Shown here one piece after another: positions 36,756 to 45,570 of a stretch of 64,000 nt of DNA. A program made the translations under genes and the position numbers. Within the stretch, counting starts at the first letter, position 1; each line of letters begins with the position of its first letter. Source of the DNA: DATBGO01 sp963840095 (GTDB lineage Bacteria; Actinomycetota; Actinomycetes; Streptosporangiales; Streptosporangiaceae); assembly GCA_963840095.1 (NCBI GenBank), contig CAWIXN010000003.1:124001-188000 (forward strand), in the 5' to 3' direction. The notes under the pieces were generated by a model. It was not told where the DNA came from, searched no databases, and saw nothing but the letters and a program-made list of their open reading frames with translations.

Positions 36756-37274
36756 ATGCCACAGCCACAGGGCAAGGAACTCGAGCAAGTCAGGGCACGC
36801 CGCGAGGAACTGCGCGCGCGCTACCTGAGGCCGCCCGCCGACCGGCCGCCGACCACGGTGCAGGGCGTGCACCACCTGGCCCTCATCTGCCGTGATGCCG
36901 AGGAGACGATCCGTTTCTACCAGGAGTTCCTCGGCTTCCCGCTGGTGGAGCTGGTCGAGAACCGCGACTACGCAGGCTCGAACCATTTCTTCTTCGACAT
37001 CGGCAACCGCAATCTGCTCGGGTTCTTTGACTTCCCCGGCCATGATCATCCGCCGTTCACCGAGACGATCGGCGGGGTACAGCACCTGGCAATATCCGTC
37101 TCCGCCGAGCAGTTCGGCGCCGCGAAGAAGAAGCTGGAGCAGGCCGGCCTGGACTACCTGGGGCCCGACCGCGGCGTCGATGACAGCTTGTACTTCAGGG
37201 ACCCCAACGGCATCGGCCTGGAGCTGTACCGTGAGGAACTTGGCCTATTTAACGGGGAGCGCCTGCTCGACTGA
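36756..37274 (+). CDS. VOC-superfamily (glyoxalase/dioxygenase-like) protein
   Basis: A 172-residue protein with paired beta-alpha-beta-beta-beta modules. Likely metal ligands are His in VHHLALIC, His in VQHLAISV and Glu in GLELYRE. A charged N-terminal helix (about 1-30) precedes the domain. ATG 36756 follows aggagg. The reaction cannot be named from sequence. Confidence 0.85.
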   Translation: MPQPQGKELEQVRARREELRARYLRPPADRPPTTVQGVHHLALICRDAEETIRFYQEFLGFPLVELVENRDYAGSNHFFFDIGNRNLLGFFDFPGHDHPPFTETIGGVQHLAISVSAEQFGAAKKKLEQAGLDYLGPDRGVDDSLYFRDPNGIGLELYREELGLFNGERLLD

Positions 37275-37304
37275 GCTGACCCCGCTGGCCGCCGACGGCG
37301 CCGG

Positions 37305-37724
37305 TCAGCGGTTCGCTCGCCGGATGACCAGGCGCAGGGCGGACCAGGTCGCGTCGATCGAGCAAACCTTGTTGTCGACCAGCCCGGTCGGCAGCGCCAC
37401 CTCGCGGATCGCCTCATCGGACATGTCCGTGGGCACCTTCGAGGCCTTCTTCGGCCAGGCAATCCACAAGCCGCAGGCCGGAGCCATCCGATCGCGCAGC
37501 CGGCCGAGCTCAGCTTCCAGCTCTGCCCGCCATTCCACGAACACCACGATGACGTCGAACATCTCCGCGCCGGCCAGGTCGGTGTGCACGGCGGCTACCT
37601 CTGGAAGGCCGCCCAGCATGTCGATGAACCACTCGGGCGCGCCGATTAAGGCAACCGTGTCCTCAGCGCCGATGCCGAGCTTCCGCGGCAGCGGTGTCTG
37701 CGAGTAACCCGCTTCAGCTGTCAT
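37305..37724 (-). CDS. DUF3052 family protein
   Basis: A 139-residue protein with features of the actinobacterial DUF3052 family: LPRKLGIGAEDTVALIGAP at the N-terminus, CGLWIAWPKKAS near 85-96, and a C-terminal GLVDNKVCSIDATWSALRL. The family is of unknown function. Convergent with the VOC gene. Confidence 0.85.
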   Translation of the reverse strand: MTAEAGYSQTPLPRKLGIGAEDTVALIGAPEWFIDMLGGLPEVAAVHTDLAGAEMFDVIVVFVEWRAELEAELGRLRDRMAPACGLWIAWPKKASKVPTDMSDEAIREVALPTGLVDNKVCSIDATWSALRLVIRRANR

Positions 37725-37900
37725 CGCCGCACCGCCCGGGCTGGCCCACCCGCATGGCTGGCCAGGCGCCGGTCAGCGACGGCAACGCGCCCGGCCTGGC
37801 CGGGCAGCGGGCCTGCTGCCTGCATTGGGCCGCCCCCTTTCCGATGTGCTGTCAGACAGCTTGTCACCATCTTGTAACTGGCGTCAGGCACAACTGCAGG

Positions 37901-38282
37901 ATGAACGTCCGGCCTGAGCGACCAGCTGACGACGGCGTGGCGGGCCTGCTCAGGCTGGCGGGGGACGAAGCGGTCCTTCCGGCCGGGAGCAGGCTCTGCG
38001 ACGAGAACCGCCCAGGCCACCAGTGCTTCGTGATCCTGCAAGGCGGCCGTCGTCGAACGGGACGGCTCCCGGCTGCGCAGCATGGCCAGCGGGCAGTTCG
38101 TCGGCACCTTCGGCGATGACGGGCGCCCGCTGCCGCCCTCGGGCGTGACGGTGCGCCTGCTGACCAGCTCGCGGGTGCTGGTCCTGGACGTGACCCGGCT
38201 GGCCGCGGTGATCGAGGCCGAGTCGGAGCTGGCCGCCTGGCGCGCGTCGATCTTGGCCGTCACTCCACGAGACACCTGGTGA
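37901..38282 (+). pseudogene. Cyclic-nucleotide-binding domain gene, frameshifted
   Basis: From ATG 37901 one frame reads PAGSRLCDENRPGHQCFVIL, the start of a Crp-type cNMP domain. The domain continues in another frame as AAVVERDGSRLRSMASGQFV, then LVLDVTRLAAVIEAE up to TGA 38280-38282. The change lies at 38042-38049 (aggcggccg); one extra base, or two missing, explains it. Repaired, the product would be about 127 residues, close to small single-domain cNMP proteins of actinomycetes. Confidence 0.72.
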
Positions 38283-38331
38283 TGACCGCGCAGCTGGCCG
38301 GCCCCCTGTGATCGGCAACGGAGGAGTTAAC

Positions 38332-39757
38332 GTGACCGCCCCCCTGACTGATGTTCTCCGGCCCGGGCCGGCCGGGGAAACGCTGGCCTCCCACCCGGTC
38401 GCACTCGAGTCGCAGCTGACCGGTGCGCCAGGGGCCGCGCCGCAGCCAGCCCGCAGGCCACCGGCAGCGCCCAGGTCAGCCGAACCCGCCGGGCGGCCAG
38501 GCCATTGCTCAGGGCCTGTCTTCATCGGGCGTCGCCGCGAGCTTGACGGCCTGGCCGCCCTGCTCGCCGATGCCGTCACCGGCCTGCCGCGGGTCGCGCT
38601 GATCGAGGGCGGCGCAGGCGCGGGCAAGTCGGCGCTGGCCGTCGAGTTCCTGTCCAGGCATCGCGAGATCCCGGTGCTGGCGGCCAGCTGCGATCCCGCC
38701 GAGGACGCCCTGTCCTGGGGCTTGATCAGGCAGCTGGCGGCCGGTCTCGGAGTGGCCGCCGGAAACGTCCGCGCCGGCCCTGACCCGCTATCGGTCGGTG
38801 CTGAGCTGCTGGAAATGCTGGCCTCCCGGTCGGCCGGCGGGCTGATCGTGGTGGTCGAGGACCTGCAGTGGGCTGACCTGAAGTCGGCCCGTGCGCTGCT
38901 GTTCGCCTGCCGGCGGCTGGCCAGGCTCCGGGTCCTGGTGGTGCTGTCGGCCAGGCCGGAGGGCCTGCCTCGGCTGGGCGAGAGCTGCACGCGGTTTCTG
39001 ACGTCAGCGGGCACCTGCCACCGGCTGGTGCTGGCCGGGCTTGACCTGGCTGAGCTCGCGCTGCTGGCCAGCGCGCTCGGCCGGCGGCATACGTCAAGCC
39101 GGGCGCTGCGGCGGGTAGCGGATTACAGCAGGGGCAATCCGCGAACGCGACGACCACGTTGCGCTCGTGCACTGCGCCAGGCTCCGGGCCGCCGCGCTGC
39201 GCGAGACCGATGCGGCCCGGGCGCTGGAGGTGCTCGATCAGGCGGCGCCGATGGCCGCCCGCCTGCCGGTGCCGCTGGCGCGGGCCCTGTGCGACATCGA
39301 GCGGGGCAGGTGCCTGGCGCGCCTGCACAAGCGGCCTGCCGCGCTGACCCGGCTCCGGTCGGCGCACGAGGAACTGACCGCGCTGCGGGCCTGGCCGCTG
39401 GCCGACGCCGCCCGGGCCGAGCTGGCCGCGCTCGGCCTGCGGGATCGGCCGGATCCAGCTGGCCGCCTGCCTGGCATAACCGGCCTGACCGCCCAGGAGA
39501 TACAGGTGGCCAGGCTGGTGGCCACCGGGCTGTCCAACCGCGAGACCGCGGCCAGGCTGTACCTCAGCCCGAAGACCATCGAGTATCACCTGGCCCGCAC
39601 CTTCGCCAAGCTGGGCGTCAAGAACCGGTACCAGCTGGCGGGCAGGTTCTCCGCGGCCGCCCGGGCGCAGCTAGAACTCGAAGCCGCCCGGCCTGCCGTT
39701 CCTGCTGGCGATGAGCCCGGCGAGGGTGGCGATCGCGATCTCAGGAGGCGTCCGTGA
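38332..39757 (+). pseudogene. LuxR-family ATPase regulator with internal deletion and frameshift
   Basis: The first frame (GTG 38332 after caacggaggag) encodes an AAA domain with FIGRRRELDGL, Walker A EGGAGAGKSA and Walker B VVVEDLQWAD, up to VADYSRGNP near 39140. The next part, in another frame, is the end of a TPR region and a LuxR helix-turn-helix (LTAQEIQVARLVATGLSNRE, EYHLARTFAKLGVKNR), stop at 39757. Normal members have about 900 residues; here about 400-500 central residues are missing and the join is out of frame. The 3' end overlaps the xdhC-like gene on the other strand. Confidence 0.75.
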
Positions 39758-40207
39758 GCCGATGTTCAGTCCCACCGGCCGGTGCACCCGGCTGATCTGG
39801 TCCTCGGGCACGCCCAGCTCGGCCAGCGCGGGGATGTGCGGCGCCGGATGCCGGGGGTTGCCCATGATGCCGACCCACCGGGCCTTGCTGTCCAGGGCGT
39901 CGCGGAGCATGACCCCCAGCTCCGGCCGGTGATGATCGGTGACCACGACGTCGGCCGACCCGGCCTGGTAGGCGGGCACGGCGGTCTCCACCATGACGCC
40001 GGCCTCGGCCGCGGCACGGGCCCGCCGCAGGTCCGGCTCCACGAGCACGGTCCGGTAGCCCACGTCGTGACCGTACCTGAGCAGGAAATCGGCGACCGGC
40101 GAGGCGAAGACGGCGACGAGCACCCGCCGGTCCGCATCGTCGCCAGCGGTGGCCGGTGCTGCGCCGTGCGCCACGTCGCAGGCCGGGTCGTCATGCGAGC
40201 TGGTCAT
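39671..40207 (-). CDS. XdhC/CoxI family protein
   Basis: A 178-residue protein holding the XdhC Rossmann domain: DFLLRYGHDVGYRTVLVEPD, VVVTDHHRPELGVMLRDAL, and KARWVGIMGNPRH. Relatives help insert molybdenum cofactor into xanthine dehydrogenase-type enzymes. It is followed upstream, on the same strand, by the nucleoside salvage operon (68-bp gap), a link that fits purine breakdown, though no xanthine dehydrogenase gene is in the window. It overlaps the broken LuxR gene. Confidence 0.85.
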   Translation of the reverse strand: MTSSHDDPACDVAHGAAPATAGDDADRRVLVAVFASPVADFLLRYGHDVGYRTVLVEPDLRRARAAAEAGVMVETAVPAYQAGSADVVVTDHHRPELGVMLRDALDSKARWVGIMGNPRHPAPHIPALAELGVPEDQISRVHRPVGLNIGSRTPPEIAIATLAGLIASRNGRPGGFEF

Positions 40208-40275
40208 GGTGACGAGCTTGCCATGTGCGCACCCGCCCTGGCGACCTGGCGCGGTTGACCGGCGCCGACGGGTCG

Positions 40276-41967
40276 TTAATGGGCAAGTTTCTCCTGCACG
40301 GCGGCGCGTAGCGGGTCCATCCTCCGGCGGGCGGCCAGCCGGGCTTCCTCCAGCCGCCCGCCGAGAACCGGCTCGACGACCTCGAGGTAGGCCTTGATCT
40401 TGGGCTCCGTGCCGCTCGGCCGGATGACGACGCGCGCCCCGGCCAGCTGGTAGCGCAGCACGTCCGCCGACGGTAGCTCCCAGGTCCCGCCGGTCAGGTC
40501 ATCGACCGACAGCACGCGCGCGCCGCCGAACTCGCGCGGCGGCGTGGCCCGCAGCCGGGCCATGATGTCCACCGGCGCCTCGGTGGCCACGGTGAGCTGC
40601 GAGGTCAGGTGCACGCCGTGTTCGGCCTCCAGCGCGTTGTACGCGTCGAGCAGCGATTCCCCGCCGGAGCGGGCCCGCGCGGCCAGGCCGAGCAGGGCGA
40701 GCGCGGCACCGATCCCGTCCTTGTCCCTGACGACATCGCCGATCGCGTACCCGAGGGCCTCTTCATAACCAAAGACGAAACGGGTACCTGGGCGCCGGTC
40801 GCCCGCTCGGACGATCCACTTGAATCCGGTGAGTGTCTGGGCGTACTGCGCGCCGGCCGCCGCCGCGATGCGGGACAGCAGCGTCGAGGACACGATCGTG
40901 GAGACGACCAGGCGGCCAGCCGGCTGCTCCTGCACCGGGGCGCGGGCCAGGAGGTAGGCGCCGAGCAGCGCGCCGACCTGGTCGCCGGTCAGGGTCCGCC
41001 AGCCGCCCGGCGCGTCGGGGTCGGGAACGGCCACCGCCAGCCGGTCGCCGTCCGGGTCGTTGGCGAGCACCAGGTCGGCGCCGGACCTGCGGGCCAGGGC
41101 CAGCGCCAGGTCCAGCGCTCCGGGCTCCTCGGGGTTGGGGAACGCCACCGTCGGGAAGTCCGGGTCCGGCTCGGCCTGGGCGGTCACGACGTCAGGCTCG
41201 GTGAAGCCCGCCTGCTCGAAGGCGCGCAGCGCGATGGGCGCCGCGACCCCGTGCATCGGGGTGTAGACGAACCGCAGCCACGCGGCGCCGGGCGGCGCCG
41301 GGGACAGGGCGCAGATCGCGTCCAGGTAGCCGCGGGCCATCTCGTCGCCGTGCTGGGTGATCAGCGCGCTGTCGGGCCCGGCCAGCGGAATCTGCGCCAG
41401 CGGGCCGACGCGGCGGATCGCCGCCTCGATCTCGGCGTCGGCCGGCGGCACGATCTGCGCGCCGTCGCCGGTGTAGAGCTTGTAGCCGTTGTCGGCGGGC
41501 GGGTTATGGCTGGCCGTGATCATGATTCCGGCGGCGGCGGACAGCTTCCGGATGGCGAAGGCGAGCAGCGGGGTCGGGATCCGCTTCGGCAGCAGGTGGA
41601 CCCGGATGCCCGCGCCGGCCAGCACGGCGGCGGCTTCGTCGGCGAACTCATCGGAGCGGTGCCTGGCGTCGCAGCCGATGACGACGCCCGCCTGGGCGGC
41701 GTCCTGGCGGCGGCCGCGCAGCCAGCGGGCCAGCGCGGCAGTGGTGCCGCGGACGACCGCCCGGTTCATCCGGTTCGGGCCCGCCGCGACCGCGCCGCGC
41801 AGCCCGGCCGTCCCGAACTCGAGCCGCCCGCTGAACCTGTCCGCCAGTTCCTCGCGGGCAGCAGCGCTCTCGTCGGCGGCCAGCGCCCTGAGCTCATCGC
41901 GGTCGCGCTCGTCGGGATCGTCGGCGAGCCAGGCATCCACCTGCGCGCGCAGGTCCGGGGCGAGCAC
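40276..41967 (-). CDS. Phosphohexomutase-family enzyme (probable phosphopentomutase role)
   Basis: A 563-residue alpha-D-phosphohexomutase: catalytic Ser in ITASHNPP, metal loop DPDGDRLA, sugar loop FGYEEALG and phosphate loop SGTEPKIKAYLE. It belongs to the PGM2-like length class (about 550), many of which act on ribose-1- or deoxyribose-1-phosphate. The gene starts (GTG 41967) one base after the purine nucleoside phosphorylase stop, so I infer that it converts the phosphorylase product to the 5-phosphate. Glucose or mannose phosphate remains possible. Confidence 0.85.
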   Translation of the reverse strand: MLAPDLRAQVDAWLADDPDERDRDELRALAADESAAAREELADRFSGRLEFGTAGLRGAVAAGPNRMNRAVVRGTTAALARWLRGRRQDAAQAGVVIGCDARHRSDEFADEAAAVLAGAGIRVHLLPKRIPTPLLAFAIRKLSAAAGIMITASHNPPADNGYKLYTGDGAQIVPPADAEIEAAIRRVGPLAQIPLAGPDSALITQHGDEMARGYLDAICALSPAPPGAAWLRFVYTPMHGVAAPIALRAFEQAGFTEPDVVTAQAEPDPDFPTVAFPNPEEPGALDLALALARRSGADLVLANDPDGDRLAVAVPDPDAPGGWRTLTGDQVGALLGAYLLARAPVQEQPAGRLVVSTIVSSTLLSRIAAAAGAQYAQTLTGFKWIVRAGDRRPGTRFVFGYEEALGYAIGDVVRDKDGIGAALALLGLAARARSGGESLLDAYNALEAEHGVHLTSQLTVATEAPVDIMARLRATPPREFGGARVLSVDDLTGGTWELPSADVLRYQLAGARVVIRPSGTEPKIKAYLEVVEPVLGGRLEEARLAARRRMDPLRAAVQEKLAH

Positions 41968-41968
41968 G

Positions 41969-42988
41969 TCAGCCGATCCCGGGGCCGGTCGCGCCGGTCG
42001 CCGGGCCGCTGCCTAGGGCGGTCTGTGGGTCGGCTGCGGGGCCGGTCGCCGGGCCGATCCCGGGCAGGATCTGGCCCAGCAGGGCACCCATCCGGGCCGC
42101 CGCGGCGCGGCCGACGGCGATGACGTCGCCGTGATCGAGGCCGGCCGGGCTGAGCCCGGCCGCGAGGTTGCTGACCAGCGAGATGCCGAGCACCTCGGCG
42201 CCGAGATGGCGGGCGGCGATCGCCTCGAGCGCGGTGGACATCCCGACCAGGTCGGCGCCGGCCGCGCGGAGCATCCGGATCTCGGCCGGGGTCTCGTAGT
42301 GCGGCCCGGGCAGCGCCGCGTAGACCCCTTCGGCCAGGCTCGGGTCGGCGCGGGCGGCCAGCGCGCGGAGGCGTTTGGCGTACAGGTCGGTCAGGTCGGT
42401 GAACCGGGCCGGGTACCCGGCGGGCGGCGGGGGGCCGGTCAGCGGGGAGCGGCCGGTCAGGTTGAGGTGGTCGCTGATCAGCACCGGCTGGCCGACCGTG
42501 AGCCCCGCGCTGATCCCGCCCGCGGCGTTGGTGAGCACGATGACCCGGCAGCCCGCCGCGACGGCGGTGCGCACGCCGTGCACGACCGCGTCCACCGGGT
42601 GGCCCTCGTATAGGTGCGTCCGGCCCAGGAACACCAGGACGCGCTGGCCGCCGATCGCTATCGAGCGGACTGTGGGCACGTGGCCGGCCACCGTTGGCTC
42701 GGGGAAGCCGCCGAGGTCGGCCAGGGCGACCTCGGCCAGTCCGGGGCTGGCCGGCTGCCGGTCGGCCGGCTGGTCCGGGGCTGCGGGGGCGGGCTGGTCC
42801 GGGGCTGCGGGGGTCGGCTGGTCCGGGGCTGCGGGGGCGGGCTGGTCGGCGGCTGCGGCTGCGAGGGCGTCGGCGGCGGCGGCCCAGCCGGAGCCGAGCA
42901 CCACCGCGGCGTCATGGGCCGGCTGGCCGGTGAGCTGCGCCAGCCGTGCCGCGCTCGCCGCAGCGGCCGCGTAGGGGTCGGTGGTCAT
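41969..42988 (-). CDS. Purine nucleoside phosphorylase with repeat-encoded insert
   Basis: A 339-residue trimeric-type phosphorylase that splits purine nucleosides to base and (deoxy)ribose-1-phosphate. Motifs: VLGSGW, GRTHLYEGH, VLTNAAGGI, GPHYETPAEIRML and SLVSNLAAG. An insert of about 35 residues (near 42-80) consists of PDQPAPAA repeats from four 24-bp units at 42768-42863; it lies between VLGSGW and the next core strand. A Gly/Pro-rich tail follows the domain. The start overlaps the permease gene by 4 bp. Confidence 0.9.
   Translation of the reverse strand: MTTDPYAAAAASAARLAQLTGQPAHDAAVVLGSGWAAAADALAAAAADQPAPAAPDQPTPAAPDQPAPAAPDQPADRQPASPGLAEVALADLGGFPEPTVAGHVPTVRSIAIGGQRVLVFLGRTHLYEGHPVDAVVHGVRTAVAAGCRVIVLTNAAGGISAGLTVGQPVLISDHLNLTGRSPLTGPPPPAGYPARFTDLTDLYAKRLRALAARADPSLAEGVYAALPGPHYETPAEIRMLRAAGADLVGMSTALEAIAARHLGAEVLGISLVSNLAAGLSPAGLDHGDVIAVGRAAAARMGALLGQILPGIGPATGPAADPQTALGSGPATGATGPGIG
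42768..42863 (-). repeat. Four 24-bp tandem repeats inside the phosphorylase gene
   Basis: Units at 42768, 42792, 42816 and 42840; the first three differ at two bases, the fourth is more degenerate. Twenty-four bases keep the frame and encode eight residues (PDQPAPAA). Confidence 0.9.
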
Positions 42989-44248
42989 GCCTTGACGTAC
43001 GGCTTTCCGTCGGCCCGGGGTGCCCGGACCTTGCCAACCAGGCCCGCTACCGCGAAGATCGTGGCCACGTAGGGCGCCATAGCCAGGATGTAGCTGGGAA
43101 TCGGTACGTTGATGCTGCCCAGGACGTTCCCCAGGGCCTCAGTGAAGCCGAAGAGCAGCGCGGCCGCGGTCGCGCCCAGAGGCGTCCAGCGGCCGAAGAT
43201 CATGGCCGCCAGCGCGATGTAGCCAAGCCCGGACGACATTCCCGGGCTGAAGGTCCCGACCGAGCCGACGGTCAGGTACGCCCCTCCGATTCCCGCGAGC
43301 ACACCGCCCATGATGACATTGCCGTACCTGATGCCCAGCACCCGGATGCCGACCGTGTCGGCGGCGGTCGGATGCTCACCCACCGCCCGGACCCGCAGCC
43401 CCCACCGGGTGCTGAACAGGCCGATCTGGACGAGGATGATCGCCGCGTAGGTGATGTACAGCAGGATGTTCGAGTCGAAGAAGATCGGCCCGATGATCGG
43501 GATGCTGCCGAGCCCGGGGATCTTGAGCACGTTGAACGTGAACGCCTGGTTGAGATTGGGGTGGGTGACCAGGAGCCGGTCGTACAGGTAATTGGTGAGA
43601 CCGAGCGTCAGCACGTTCAAAACGACGCCGAGAATGATCTGATCGACGAAATACTTGATCGCGAACACCGCGAGCACCGCGCCGACCAGCGCGCCGGCCA
43701 GCGATCCCGACAGCAGCCCGAGCCACACGCCGGAGGTGCTCGCCACCACGGCCGCGGCGAACGCGCCGACGAGCAACTGCCCCTCGATCGCGATGTTGAT
43801 CACCCCGGCCCGCTCGCCCATGCAGCCGGCCAGGGCCCCGAGGATCAGCGGGATCGAGCCGGTCAGCGTGTTCTGCAGCAGGTTGACTATGTTCAGCGGG
43901 ATGGTGTTGCCCGCATCCGCCCAGCACAGCAGCGAGATGATGAAGAACAGCAGGACAGCGGCGACGGAAAGGCGCCTGGCCCGCTGCGAGGGGTCGGCGA
44001 CGGCCCGCCAGGCGCCGAGCGCGATCGACGCGGCGCCTAGCACGTAGCACACGGCGGCGGCTGGCACGTGAATGCTCGGCACCTGGAACGAGGCGGTCGG
44101 CAGCGACAGCGCGAACGTGGCGTCGCCCTTGTGCGAGAAGAGGCCGAACACCAGGATGTCGATCAGCCCGAACAGGATGAAGGAGCCGGACGCGACCAGC
44201 CTGCGGTTCAGGGTCGGCCAGGCCGACCGTGGCGGTCAGCGCCGTCAT
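42985..44248 (-). CDS. Nucleoside ABC transporter permease 2, frameshifted near its start
   Basis: The main frame (GTG 44151 onward, 388 residues) is a BmpA-linked permease of the YufQ/NupQ type, with about eight helices and GERAGVINIAIEGQLLVGAF. The conserved N-terminus LNRRLVASGSFILFGLIDI lies upstream in the same frame but has no start codon and is closed by a TGA. The natural start ATG 44248 (ATGA overlap with permease 1) reads MTALTATVGLAD in another frame. Removing one G from the run at 44211-44213 (C on the gene strand) joins them. The alternative is a short product from GTG 44151 lacking the first helix. Confidence 0.83.
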
Positions 44249-45570
44249 CCGTTCCACCCCTTCGCGACCGCCTCGAGGCCGACCCCCTTGGCCTCGCGCA
44301 GCCGGAACACCGCCCGGATGAATAGCGGGGCCGCGACGAACAGCACGATGAGCCCCTCCAGCACGGTGGCGATGTCGGTCGGGACCGAGGTGGCGGCCTG
44401 CATCGTGGTGCCGCCGGCGTGCAGCGCGCCGAACAGCAGCGCGGCCAGCACCACGCCGCCGGGCCTGGCCCGCCCGAGCAGGGCGACCGTGATGCCGTCG
44501 AAGCCGTAGGTGCCGTAGCTGTTGAAGGTGAGCGCGTGCACCGAGCTGCCCAGGATCACCGAGGCCCCGCTCAGCCCGGCCAGCGCGCCGGCGATCAGCA
44601 TCACCAGCACCCACGACCGCTCGACGCTCATCCCGGCGCTGCGGGCCGCGCTGGGGTTAGCGCCCACCGTGCGGAACTGGAACCCGACGGTGCTGCGGTT
44701 CAGCAGCCAGCCCACGAAGGCGGCGGCGGCCAGGGCGACCAGGAAGCCGGCGTCGACCTCCGGCGGCGGGCCGCCCACGTGCGGCAGCTGCGCGTTGGCC
44801 GCGACGTTCGGGCTGATCAGGTTGGCCTGGCCGGGAGCCTGCAGTGCCTTCGGGGTGCCGAGCAGGTAGGACAGGAAGTCATACATCACGTAGTTGAGCA
44901 TGATCGTGACGATCACCTCGTGGGCGCCGGTCCGCGCCTTGAGCTCGCCGACCAGCCAGCCGAGCGCGGCGCCGCCGGCGATCCCGCCGATCAGGCAGAC
45001 GATGACGTGGATGACCGGCGGCAGGCTGACCGCGAAGCCGAGATAGGTGGCGATGATCGCGCCGCCGATCCACTGCCCGGCCGCGCCGATGTTGAACAGC
45101 CCGCAGCGGAACGCGATCGCGACCGAGAGCCCGGTCAGGAGCAGCGGCGTCGCATCGGACATGCTCTGCGAGATCGGGTAGAAGATGGCGGCGACCGAGC
45201 CCCCGTGGAAGGCTGCCGCGATCGTGCCCGGGCTGAAGATCGCGCCTTCGAACAAGGCGGAATAGGCAGCCGAGACGGCGTCCCACGCCTGCGCGATCGC
45301 GTTGCCGGGCGCGGCGAAAAAGGCGCCCCAGGCGTGCAGGACCGTGGTATCGGTGAACGCGATCAGCAGCGCGCCGAGCACCAGCGCCGCGACGATGGCC
45401 AGGATCGTGACCACCGCGGGGCTGCCTTGCACGATCGCGTCGGTGAAGGCCTGGCGCTGCGCGTTGCTCACCTGCCAGGGCGCCCGGGGGCGCGGCTGCC
45501 CTGGACCCCGATCCGGGTCCACGCCCGGCGGCTCCGCGGCCTGGCCCGGCGCAGGTGTCGGTTCGGTCAT
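44245..45570 (-). CDS. Nucleoside ABC transporter permease 1
   Basis: A 441-residue BPD_transp_2 permease of the YufP/NupP type with a Pro-rich cytosolic N-terminus of about 50 residues and about ten helices. Family markers are AIAFRCGLFNIGAAGQW, AHEVIVTIMLNYV and TVGANPSAARSAGM. It overlaps the ATPase stop by ATGA, and its own stop overlaps the native start of permease 2. With BmpA and the ATPase it forms a nucleoside importer. Confidence 0.9.
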   Translation of the reverse strand: MTEPTPAPGQAAEPPGVDPDRGPGQPRPRAPWQVSNAQRQAFTDAIVQGSPAVVTILAIVAALVLGALLIAFTDTTVLHAWGAFFAAPGNAIAQAWDAVSAAYSALFEGAIFSPGTIAAAFHGGSVAAIFYPISQSMSDATPLLLTGLSVAIAFRCGLFNIGAAGQWIGGAIIATYLGFAVSLPPVIHVIVCLIGGIAGGAALGWLVGELKARTGAHEVIVTIMLNYVMYDFLSYLLGTPKALQAPGQANLISPNVAANAQLPHVGGPPPEVDAGFLVALAAAAFVGWLLNRSTVGFQFRTVGANPSAARSAGMSVERSWVLVMLIAGALAGLSGASVILGSSVHALTFNSYGTYGFDGITVALLGRARPGGVVLAALLFGALHAGGTTMQAATSVPTDIATVLEGLIVLFVAAPLFIRAVFRLREAKGVGLEAVAKGWNG

